Assembly (NCBI GenBank): GCA_015057525.1
Contig: SVEE01000001.1
Location: 1-64,000, forward strand
Source of the DNA: Lachnospiraceae bacterium
GTDB taxonomy: Bacteria; Bacillota; Clostridia; Lachnospirales; Lachnospiraceae
DNA length: 64,000 nucleotides
Reading direction: 5' to 3'
How positions within the stretch are numbered: position 1 is the first letter of the stretch; every line of letters begins with the position of its first letter. Made by a program: the position numbers and the translations under genes. A model generated the notes under the pieces. The model worked only from the letters and a program-made list of their open reading frames with translations. It did not search any database and was not told the origin of the DNA. Shown in pieces: positions 27,622 to 34,348 of this stretch.

Positions 27622-27953
27622 GCTTGTCAAAACTTAGAATTTTGGAACACAGTATAAGGATACAGACTTGGTACGGCATGACAATTACAATATAACATAA
27701 GGGCTACACTATAAATATATACAAACATTTAGACTGCGTTTTTAGCGACTGACGAAATCCACCAGTTACGAAGACTTAGGCTCGAAGGCATTCCTGAGAG
27801 ACTTAGTCGGAGTTGCTGGTTAGTTCGGCAGCGCGTTGCAGGTTGTTTGTATAATTTATAGTGTAGCCCTTATGTTATATTGTAATTGTCATGTGTTTAC
27901 AAGTCTGTATTTTTATACTATGTTGTATGTTAACAAGCTTTGACAAGCCTACT
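27617..27953. repeat. Giant imperfect palindrome between malQ and pdxK (337 bp)
   Basis: Left arm 27617-27720 and right arm 27851-27953 are inverted copies. The ends AGTAGGCTTGTCAAA match on both sides; the left one contains the malQ stop codon and the right one stops 4 bases short of the pdxK stop. A 40-bp block is exact (27677-27716 with 27854-27893). Instead of a plain terminator the centre is a 130-bp core (27721-27850) that also occurs at 36714-36843. No coding frame and no transposase are seen. Confidence 0.93.
27721..27850. repeat. Conserved 130-bp core element, copy A
   Basis: Begins ACAAACATTTAGACTGCG and ends GTTGTTTGT, with ACAAAC / GTTTGT as inverted termini. It is about 92% identical to copy B at 36714-36843 (some eight substitutions and two single-base indels). 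The core can itself fold as an interrupted hairpin with a central stem TTAGG / CCTGA. The flanking arms of the two copies differ completely in sequence. Confidence 0.9.
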
Positions 27954-27957
27954 AGTA

Positions 27958-28791
27958 CTACTTGTTAATGAGCTTCATGAGGTAAGGCATAGCTTCCTCG
28001 AAGTTTACTCCGTACCATGGCTTAGCTGGGTCTTCCATAGTAAGGCGGATGCACTCTGCAGTGTAGTCTGCTGCTATCTTGAGAGAATCTTTCCAGTTCA
28101 GACCATTCATTAATGCACCTACGCAAGTGCTGGCAAATATATCACCTGTTCCATGGTATGAAGCATTTAATCTTTCGTTTGAGTAGTAGAAGTATTCGTT
28201 GTTTTCTTTGTCGTATCCCATGACACCAGTTGTGCCTTCTTTAAAGCTTACACCTGTAAGCACAGAAATTTTTGCTCCCAGCTCAGATAATTTGCCTAAC
28301 ATTTCCTTAATGTAGGCTTCGTCATAGACTTCCTTGTACTCCATTCCTGTCATAAATGAGGCTTCAGTTATGTTTGGAACAATGATATCTGCTTTAGCGC
28401 AGAGCGTAGCCATTTTCTTAGCGAAGGCTTCATCAAAGGCTGGATAGAGCTTTCCGTTGTCGGCCATAACTGGGTCAACTAAAATTATGTTGTCAGGAGT
28501 TTTAAAATCGTCAAATAAATTTGCAATAATGTCAATCTGTTCAAAAGAACCAAGATATCCAGTGTAGATTGCATCAAAACCTATTTCTTCTTTTTTCCAA
28601 TGCTCTGTAATAGGATTAATCTCCTCTGTTAAATCCTTGCATGTAAAATTGTTAAACATTGTGTGTGTAGATAAAACTGCTGTTGGTATTATAGAAGTTT
28701 CTACTCCCATAGCAGAGATGATAGGAAGTGCAACTGTAAGAGAGCATTTACCTACGCATGATATATCCTGTATTGTTACAATTCTTTTCAT
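27958..28791 (-). CDS. Pyridoxal/pyridoxamine kinase
   Basis: 277-aa ribokinase-fold kinase that phosphorylates B6 vitamers for PLP salvage. The N-terminus IQDISCVGKCSLTVALP is characteristic of the PdxK/PdxY group. DPVMADNGKLY, VPNITEA and the GTGDIFAS anion-hole motif with the catalytic Asp are present. It is divergent from a MocR/PdxR-type regulator whose product most likely controls it in response to PLP. ThiD (HMP kinase) is a relative but does not have this N-terminus. Confidence 0.9.
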   Translation of the reverse strand: MKRIVTIQDISCVGKCSLTVALPIISAMGVETSIIPTAVLSTHTMFNNFTCKDLTEEINPITEHWKKEEIGFDAIYTGYLGSFEQIDIIANLFDDFKTPDNIILVDPVMADNGKLYPAFDEAFAKKMATLCAKADIIVPNITEASFMTGMEYKEVYDEAYIKEMLGKLSELGAKISVLTGVSFKEGTTGVMGYDKENNEYFYYSNERLNASYHGTGDIFASTCVGALMNGLNWKDSLKIAADYTAECIRLTMEDPAKPWYGVNFEEAMPYLMKLINK

Positions 28792-28842
28792 ATAAAACCT
28801 CCGGTATGTCAGAATTTATTGTTTTATGTGTTTAGCAACGTG

Positions 28843-28901
28843 TGTAAACCATAATACATATGTTTACATGGCTTGACACAAGCGATTGTTATTATTATAC
28901 T
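28843..28901 (+). promoter_or_regulatory. Promoter of the MocR regulator with upstream inverted repeat
   Basis: TTGACA at 28873-28878 and TATACT at 28896-28901 with a 17-base spacer. Just upstream is the inverted repeat TGTAAAC (28843-28849) / GTTTACA (28862-28868) with a 12-base gap. It is placed to bind a regulator controlling both this promoter and the divergent kinase gene. MocR/PdxR proteins often bind repeats in such divergent gaps. Confidence 0.6.
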
Positions 28902-28963
28902 AAAAAGTGACCATAAAAAAATAATCAAAATGATAATATTTAATAAGGTCAGATGGAGAAAAT

Positions 28964-30358
28964 ATGCTTACATATTCTTTTGATGATAGAGGCGGAGTGC
29001 CTTTATATGAGTATTTATACAATCAGATAAAGCAGGATATTATAAGCTTTAAGCTTAGTGCGGATGAGAAACTGCCTTCTAAGAGAGCTTTGGCGAAGAA
29101 TCTTAATATAAGTATTATTACTGTAGAAAATGCATATAGCCAGCTTATAGCCGAAGGTTATATTTATTCTGTTCCAAAGAGTGGTTTTTATGTGTGTGAT
29201 ATTTCGTCAGCTAAACCTATGTCAGCAGATAAACCCCAGAGAGTAACAAAACCTGTGACGGATAAAAAAAAATATGTGGCAGATTTTGTGAACAATTCTA
29301 TGTCAAAGGATAGTTTTCCTTTTACTGTATGGTCAAAAATAATGAGAGAAATAATGTCAGATTCCTCGGATAAGCTTATGGTCAGATCCCCATCTGCAGG
29401 CGTGGACGAACTTAGAAATGCCATTGCAGACTATTTGTATCAGTTCCGTGGTATGAATGTAGAACCAGAGCAGATAGTAGTTGGAGCAGGAACCGAATAT
29501 CTTTATGGACTTATAATACAGCTTTTGGGTCAGGATATGAAATTCGGTGTTGAAGATCCGGGATATGAAAAGATAGCAAGAATTTATGGGGCAAATAAAG
29601 TTGAATGCGTGCACATTCCTTTAGATGAAGGTGGAATCAGTATTGATAAGCTTGAGGAGTCGGGTGCAGATGTTCTTCATATTTCTCCGGCACATCATTT
29701 CCCTACAGGTTTTGTAACACCAATCAGTAGAAGATACGAGCTATTATCATGGGCATCTAAAAGTTCAAAAAGATATATAATTGAGGATGATTATGATAGC
29801 GAGTTTAGATTTTTAGGTAAGCCTATACCATCCTTACAAAGTATAGATGTTCTTGATAAGGTTATATATATTAATACATTTTCAAAAAGTCTTTCATCCA
29901 CAATAAGAATAAGCTATATGGTTTTACCGAAGCCTCTTATGGAAAAATACAAGAAAGAACTTAGCTTTTATTCCTGTACAGTATCTAATTTTGACCAATA
30001 TACTTTAGCGAGGTTTATTGATGAAGGACACCTTGAAAAGCATATAAATAGAATGAGAAATTATTATAGAACCCAGAGGGATACCTTGCTTAATTGTATA
30101 AAAAAACAGTCTTCATATAATAAAGTTAAAATAAGTGAAGAACATGCAGGACTTCATTTTCTTATGGAAATAGAAACAAAGTTAAGCGATACTGAATTAA
30201 AGAAAAAGGCCCAACAGGCTGGAGTGAATATTGCATTTTTAAGTGAATATTTTTACGATAAAAGTAATGCGAAAAGTCATACAGTTGTAATTAATTATTC
30301 AGGACTTAACCAAGAAAGAATAGAGGAAGGAATAAAAGTTCTCTTTGGGTTAATATAG
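28964..30358 (+). CDS. MocR/PdxR-type transcriptional regulator (GntR-aminotransferase fusion)
   Basis: 464 aa. Residues about 1-80 are a GntR winged helix (LPSKRALAKNLNISIITVENAYSQL). The rest is a fold-type I aminotransferase-like domain with the PLP-lysine motif INTFSKSLSSTIRI. These proteins sense PLP and control B6 synthesis or salvage genes. The divergent pyridoxal kinase gene fits this closely. GABA-responsive relatives (GabR) exist, but the neighbour makes PdxR-like function more probable. Confidence 0.9.
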   Translation: MLTYSFDDRGGVPLYEYLYNQIKQDIISFKLSADEKLPSKRALAKNLNISIITVENAYSQLIAEGYIYSVPKSGFYVCDISSAKPMSADKPQRVTKPVTDKKKYVADFVNNSMSKDSFPFTVWSKIMREIMSDSSDKLMVRSPSAGVDELRNAIADYLYQFRGMNVEPEQIVVGAGTEYLYGLIIQLLGQDMKFGVEDPGYEKIARIYGANKVECVHIPLDEGGISIDKLEESGADVLHISPAHHFPTGFVTPISRRYELLSWASKSSKRYIIEDDYDSEFRFLGKPIPSLQSIDVLDKVIYINTFSKSLSSTIRISYMVLPKPLMEKYKKELSFYSCTVSNFDQYTLARFIDEGHLEKHINRMRNYYRTQRDTLLNCIKKQSSYNKVKISEEHAGLHFLMEIETKLSDTELKKKAQQAGVNIAFLSEYFYDKSNAKSHTVVINYSGLNQERIEEGIKVLFGLI

Positions 30359-30376
30359 TGGGAGGAAAGGTTGAAA

Positions 30377-30466
30377 ATGATTATCAAGAACAACCTGTTT
30401 GGGTATATAGGAGAAAAACGAATTTTTTATAGACCCACGTGTAGTGAAAAAAAGGAAAAATATTAA
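30377..30466 (+). CDS. Possible small peptide (29 aa)
   Basis: ATG 30377 lies 8 bases after the strong ribosome binding site GGGAGGAAAGG (30359-30369). The frame reads MIIKNNLFGYIGEKRI, continues to 29 residues and stops at 30466. The product is basic with no membrane helix. The only support is the ribosome binding site. The rest of the gap to 30606 holds an interrupted hairpin at 30495-30527 (GGGTC / GACCC with inner GAAAT / ATTTC) that has no T-tract. Confidence 0.25.
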   Translation: MIIKNNLFGYIGEKRIFYRPTCSEKKEKY

Positions 30467-30606
30467 AAAAAACATAAGTGAAAGACGTTGATTCGGGTCT
30501 GGAAATGAAGAAAAATTTCAGGGACCCTTAGATAATCAAAATAAATCGAGAGTTCTAGGTAAAGAAAAACTTTTATTGTTTTGATTCATTTAATAAGGAG
30601 GAAAAA

Positions 30607-31164
30607 ATGGAAAAGAAAAAGCTTACTAAACCATGGAAAATTTTTGGTTATATAATATTGGTAGCATTAGCTTTTCTAATAGTATTTGATGTAACTGTAT
30701 GGATTGTGTATGAAGTACAGTGGGACAAATATGTAGAGGCTAGTGCCCAGGCGAGAGAATCAGGATATTCTAATGGTTATGATGTCTGTAGCCGACAGGG
30801 AAATATAATCATAGATGGTAAGGAATATGTGTATTTTGAAGCACATAGAGAAGTAATGTTAGATGGAGATTATTATGAAAATCTTATAGTTGCCACAGAT
30901 GATGTATATAATGATAAATGCCCTGATAAAAATGATAATCTTGAGATTTTTGCAAATGAAATTGGTTACATAAATGATAGCAATGGAGTGAGTTATACCG
31001 TACTTGATATATATCAAATTGATAAATGCAGGCAGAAAATTTCTGGGGATTTGGCATGGAAAGCTCTTTTTATAACAATATTTTCTGCTCCGATTATATT
31101 GATAGCCGGTTTGGTGTGGTTGATACATTTTTTTGTGTTAAAATTAAAAAGTAATAATGCGTAA
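30607..31164 (+). CDS. Membrane protein with two helices, unknown function
   Basis: 185 aa. A basic start leads into a membrane helix at about residues 12-34. An extracytoplasmic domain of some 110 residues with five Cys or Tyr-rich patches follows (QGNIIIDGKEYVYFEA resembles a beta hairpin), then a second helix at about 153-178. The start follows AATAAGGAGG. I do not recognise the family. It lies in a run of small envelope proteins (31314, 31602, 32250), each with its own hairpin or gap, so a shared operon is not clear. Confidence 0.65.
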   Translation: MEKKKLTKPWKIFGYIILVALAFLIVFDVTVWIVYEVQWDKYVEASAQARESGYSNGYDVCSRQGNIIIDGKEYVYFEAHREVMLDGDYYENLIVATDDVYNDKCPDKNDNLEIFANEIGYINDSNGVSYTVLDIYQIDKCRQKISGDLAWKALFITIFSAPIILIAGLVWLIHFFVLKLKSNNA

Positions 31165-31313
31165 ATATCATGCACAATAGTTCGTTTTTTGAACTTTTTA
31201 AAGTTGAGTATTATCCATAGGTATGGTAAACTGGTATCTAGTAGTTTGGATATTTGACTTATTATTTTACATTCAAACTATTAAACATTATTTTAATTTT
31301 GGAGGGGAAACAT

Positions 31314-31535
31314 ATGAAAAAATTAGGAAAGAAGTTATTGTTAGTATCATTATCAGTGATGACATTGATGTCATTGACTGGTTGTGGTAAGAAGATGGAA
31401 TGCGAAGGTTGCGAAGAGGAGAAAAGATGTAAGGAGTATGAAGTGTCAGTTTTCGGTTACTCAGAAGACTTGTGGTTATGCAATGATTGTGTAGATGAGT
31501 TAGATGAAGAGGGAATTGACGTAGATAAGAAGTAG
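31314..31535 (+). CDS. Small lipoprotein with zinc-ribbon-like cysteines
   Basis: 73 aa. Signal peptide with lipobox SLTGC (Cys near residue 24). The mature part contains CEGCEEEKRC and later LWLCNDCVDEL, two Cys-x2-Cys pairs about 26 residues apart, as in a rubredoxin-knuckle zinc ribbon. Such a fold is common in the cytosol but odd on an exported lipoprotein. ATG 31314 is chosen over earlier in-frame codons because GGAGGGG lies 7 bases upstream and the signal peptide then starts correctly. Function unknown; metal binding outside the cell is inference. Confidence 0.75.
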   Translation: MKKLGKKLLLVSLSVMTLMSLTGCGKKMECEGCEEEKRCKEYEVSVFGYSEDLWLCNDCVDELDEEGIDVDKK

Positions 31536-31555
31536 ACTTAGAATTTTACAAAAAT

Positions 31556-31583
31556 GATGTCATGATTTTGTGACATCTTTTTT
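31556..31583 (+). terminator. Terminator after the small lipoprotein
   Basis: Stem GATGTCA / TGACATC, loop TGATTTTG, followed by T6. Confidence 0.8.
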
Positions 31584-31601
31584 GGTTAATAGGAGAGGAA
31601 A

Positions 31602-32126
31602 ATGGAATTAAAAAAAGACGAAGCACCAAAAAGTGAAGAAAGTGTATATAGTGAAAGAAATAGTGTCAATGATGCATTATTTGGAAATATAGATATGGAT
31701 ATACCATATCAGGCTCAGCCAAGTAAAAGCAAGGGTTCAGATGTAGTAAAATATGCCATATTAATAGTTGTTGCTTTTTTTGTTATAGGTGGTATTCTCA
31801 TGTATAACAAAAAAATAAAAGACCGTGATGGTACATATGAGTTGGTTTCTGTTTCGCGATATGGTACTACATATTCCATAGATGAACTGGAACGAATATC
31901 TGGTATGGACATATTTTCCAGCATAACTGTAAATGGTAGTGAATGTGAGATTAAAATAGATTACACAATTATTAAAATGGAAGATGTGGGCGAGATAAAA
32001 TTCAGAGGAGATAAAGTTACCATATCCGATTGTTCAGATACCATGGAGGGTACATATGACTCAGGTAGTCAGACTATATCAATTGACTCTGATGGCGCAA
32101 AATTAAACTTCAAAAAGGTTGATTAA
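31602..32126 (+). CDS. Membrane-anchored protein with small beta-rich extracellular domain
   Basis: 174 aa. An acidic cytoplasmic head of about 48 residues precedes a membrane helix (about 49-68). The extracellular part begins DGTYELVSVSRYG and ends with repeated beta-strand-like segments (VTISDCSD, GTYDSGSQTISI), resembling lipocalin-like or META-like small barrels. That resemblance is weak. Function is not recognised. Start ATG follows TAGGAGAGG. Confidence 0.65.
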   Translation: MELKKDEAPKSEESVYSERNSVNDALFGNIDMDIPYQAQPSKSKGSDVVKYAILIVVAFFVIGGILMYNKKIKDRDGTYELVSVSRYGTTYSIDELERISGMDIFSSITVNGSECEIKIDYTIIKMEDVGEIKFRGDKVTISDCSDTMEGTYDSGSQTISIDSDGAKLNFKKVD

Positions 32127-32187
32127 AATATAAGCTCTAAGACATATTTTTTTCACGATTATATGTTACATTAAAACATGAAAAATT

Positions 32188-32220
32188 AAGGTTTAATTAT
32201 ATGATATATAATTAAACCTT
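32188..32220. terminator. AT-rich hairpin after the 174-aa gene
   Basis: A 13-bp stem AAGGTTTAATTAT / ATAATTAAACCTT with loop ATGATAT. No clear T-tract follows, so it may be a weak terminator or an RNA-stabilising stem. Confidence 0.4.
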
Positions 32221-32249
32221 ATATTTATTATGGAACTTAGGGGGTATTT

Positions 32250-33083
32250 ATGAAAAAAGTTAGATTGTTTGGAATTGTCTTGACTTTGATGACGTTACTT
32301 CTTGTGGGCTGTGATGGTGATACTGAGAATACTACAGAAGCAAGTGTAGATAGTGGCATTGTTATCGAATACGAAGATGATGGAACTGTTGTTATGACCG
32401 ATGAAGAAAAACAAATTCTTTGCAGTACATATGTTAATGAAGATAAGATTAATGAAGGAGACCTTTATGATTACCAGATAGAGGCTTTGAGACAGTTTAG
32501 GTTTGCCAAAGAATATTTACAAAAGAAATATCCTGAGTATGAATATAATTTCTTCCTGTTTAACCCTAGTGATAAGTTTGATGATTTTACTACTTTAGAG
32601 TTTAATGTAGATGATACGGAAAACTATTTCACAGCTAAAGTAACAGTTACAGATGATGGCTATAAGGCTGAAGATAATTTATGGGGATATGTTTTAAGAC
32701 CAGATTATCAAGATATGGTGGAAGAACTTCTTACTGATGCTGGATTAGAAGATTTTTTTGTGTATACTAAACTGAGTGGATATTTTGGTGAAGAAATAGA
32801 CGCTGAAACCACCGTTGATGAAGTTGTTGATATGGGCAGGGATGTGAAGATTGATTTGCAGGTGTTTGTTGACATGGACCCAACGGATGAAGCTAAAGCT
32901 CAAGAGGTAGTTGATTTAATTGAGGAACAACTAAGAAGTATAGATAATTATGGCGGTCATATTGTATATTTTGAACCTGGTATAACAGCAGAATGCTCTA
33001 GTGTTGAAGATTGTTTTGAATATAGGAATGAACATTATGATATGTATAGCATATCATTTAATACATTTGATGAAACTGAATAG
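32250..33083 (+). CDS. Lipoprotein of unknown function
   Basis: 277 aa. Signal peptide with lipobox LLVGC (Cys near residue 21), then a short Thr/Glu-rich linker and an acidic domain of about 240 residues with no recognised motif. The start follows TTAGGGGGTA. It is convergent with the DtxR-family regulator gene and separated from it by a bidirectional terminator. Confidence 0.7.
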   Translation: MKKVRLFGIVLTLMTLLLVGCDGDTENTTEASVDSGIVIEYEDDGTVVMTDEEKQILCSTYVNEDKINEGDLYDYQIEALRQFRFAKEYLQKKYPEYEYNFFLFNPSDKFDDFTTLEFNVDDTENYFTAKVTVTDDGYKAEDNLWGYVLRPDYQDMVEELLTDAGLEDFFVYTKLSGYFGEEIDAETTVDEVVDMGRDVKIDLQVFVDMDPTDEAKAQEVVDLIEEQLRSIDNYGGHIVYFEPGITAECSSVEDCFEYRNEHYDMYSISFNTFDETE

Positions 33084-33091
33084 ATGAATAT

Positions 33092-33135
33092 AAAAAGGGC
33101 ATGGAGAATAGTTTTCTCCATGCCCATAAATATTT
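33092..33135. terminator. Bidirectional terminator between lipoprotein and dtxR-family gene
   Basis: Stem GGGCATGGAGA / TCTCCATGCCC, with A5 on the left and an AT-rich right side. This is an ordinary short terminator for a convergent pair and contrasts with the giant palindromes elsewhere. Confidence 0.85.
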
Positions 33136-33146
33136 TTAGATAAATA

Positions 33147-33518
33147 TTACAGCATTACATTGGTGTAATATTTTTTTAAGGCATCGAAGCTTTCGTCACT
33201 TAACGCATGCTCTAATCTACATGCATCCTCAAGTGCAACTTCCTTGGTGACACCTAATTTCACTAATATATCTGTAAGGACCTGATGTCTCTCATATATC
33301 TTGGTGGCAATAGACATACCTTCGTCGGTAAGGGTAATATGTCCGTTTGTATCAGTGTTTATATATCCGTTTATTCTTAAGTTTTTTAAATAAACGCTTA
33401 CACTTGGTTTTGAAAAGCCAAGGTGGTGAACCACATCAATAGAACGTACATGTTCGTGGGTTTTACTTAAATAGAGGATTGCCTCTAAATAATCCTCTGC
33501 GGATTCTCTTATCTGCAT
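33147..33518 (-). CDS. DtxR/MntR family metal-dependent regulator
   Basis: 123 aa. N-terminal winged helix (ESAEDYLEAILYL, then FSKPSVSVYLKNL recognition helix) and a short dimerisation domain with typical metal ligands (YERHQVLTDIL and DACRLEHALSDES). It lacks the SH3-like third domain of DtxR/IdeR, so it is of MntR size. It is divergent from feoA-feoA-feoB, whose promoter carries two matching palindromes. It is therefore very probably the Fe(II)- or Mn(II)-responsive regulator of that operon. Confidence 0.9.
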   Translation of the reverse strand: MQIRESAEDYLEAILYLSKTHEHVRSIDVVHHLGFSKPSVSVYLKNLRINGYINTDTNGHITLTDEGMSIATKIYERHQVLTDILVKLGVTKEVALEDACRLEHALSDESFDALKKYYTNVML

Positions 33519-33664
33519 AAATAATCACTTCCTATAATTACAATATAGTGAATTCATTCTTGGGGTAACTGCGTATAATAATATAAATGTATCACGCATA
33601 CACTATACTAACATATTTATTTTTAATATGCAAATTGCCCTTTTGTTTTTATTTATAAAAAAGC

Positions 33665-33725
33665 TTGACAAATGAGTTAGTATCGACTAACATATAGTTG
33701 AAAAACAAGGTTAGTGGCTACTAAC
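33665..33725 (+). promoter_or_regulatory. feo promoter with two GTTAGT-N4-ACTAAC operators
   Basis: TTGACA at 33665-33670 is followed by a probable -10 TAACAT at 33688-33693 (17-base spacer). Two perfect inverted repeats of the same form occur: GTTAGT-ATCG-ACTAAC at 33676-33691, between and over the promoter elements, and GTTAGT-GGCT-ACTAAC at 33710-33725. They resemble the DtxR box and are placed to block transcription. The adjacent divergent DtxR-family gene is the obvious binder. Confidence 0.75.
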
Positions 33726-33758
33726 TTTGACGCGGATGCGAGAAAGGTGGGTGAGATT

Positions 33759-33974
33759 ATGGCATTATCAATGGCTTTAAAAGGAGAAACAAAAACAATT
33801 CAAAGATTTATTGGTAAGGAAGATGTTGTGACAAGACTCAGAGAAATGGGCTTTGTACCAGGAGAAAGAGTTGAAGTTTTGGGGCAGAATCCTAGTGGCT
33901 TAATCTTATTGGTAAAAGGTGTCAGACTTGCACTTGATAGAAATTTAGCATCTAGAATAATAGTGTGTGATTAA
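33759..33974 (+). CDS. feoA: FeoA domain protein (first copy)
   Basis: 71-aa SH3-like FeoA protein, required or accessory for FeoB-driven Fe(II) import. Typical sequence VVTRLREMGFVPGERVEVL. ATG 33759 (MALSMALKGE) is chosen because AAGGTGGGTGAG lies just upstream. The longer in-frame start at 33714 lies within the second operator. It is followed by a second feoA and feoB. Confidence 0.88.
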   Translation: MALSMALKGETKTIQRFIGKEDVVTRLREMGFVPGERVEVLGQNPSGLILLVKGVRLALDRNLASRIIVCD

Positions 33975-34006
33975 TACATGCTAAGAATGTATTTACAAAG
34001 GGGAAT

Positions 34007-34246
34007 ATGAAGAAAGGATTAAAGGCTATGACATTAAGAGAGTTGAAACCAGGACAGTCCGGAGTAGTTGACTCAGTTAAGGGCGCGGGCAACATCAGAA
34101 GAAGAGTTCTTGAGATGGGTGTTACACCGGGAGTTAAGATTGATGTAATAAAGGTTGCTCCTTTAGGAGATCCTGTAGAAGTTATGCTTAGAGGTTATAA
34201 CTTAAGTCTTCGCAAAGAAGAGGCAGAAGCTATTAATTTAAAATAA
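34007..34246 (+). CDS. feoA: FeoA domain protein (second copy)
   Basis: 79-aa FeoA protein, closer in sequence to the FeoA domain of the fused FeoAB at 1015 than to the first copy. Core MTLRELKPGQSGVV, then RRRVLEMGVTPGVKI and PVEVMLRGYNLSLRK. ATG 34007 has AAAGGGG 3-4 bases upstream, which is tight. ATG 34028 begins exactly at the usual FeoA N-terminus and is an alternative. A further operator lies between this gene and feoB. Confidence 0.88.
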   Translation: MKKGLKAMTLRELKPGQSGVVDSVKGAGNIRRRVLEMGVTPGVKIDVIKVAPLGDPVEVMLRGYNLSLRKEEAEAINLK

Positions 34247-34309
34247 GGTTATAAACTAAGTAGTAACAATAGGCAGCAGACATAGGTCTGCATATTATTT
34301 GAAATGCGA

Positions 34310-34325
34310 GTTAGTTTTTGCTAAC
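34310..34325 (+). promoter_or_regulatory. Third DtxR-type operator, upstream of feoB
   Basis: GTTAGT-TTTT-GCTAAC, the same form as the two operators at the feo promoter with one changed base. It lies 24 bases ahead of the feoB start codon in a 102-base gap. It may control an internal promoter or act as a downstream roadblock. Confidence 0.6.
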
Positions 34326-34348
34326 TCTAATAATTAAGGAGGATAATA

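Noticed and set aside
30495-30527. Hairpin before the 185-aa membrane protein as a riboswitch
   Set aside because: The stem is short and interrupted, matches no riboswitch consensus I know, and has no expression platform in view.
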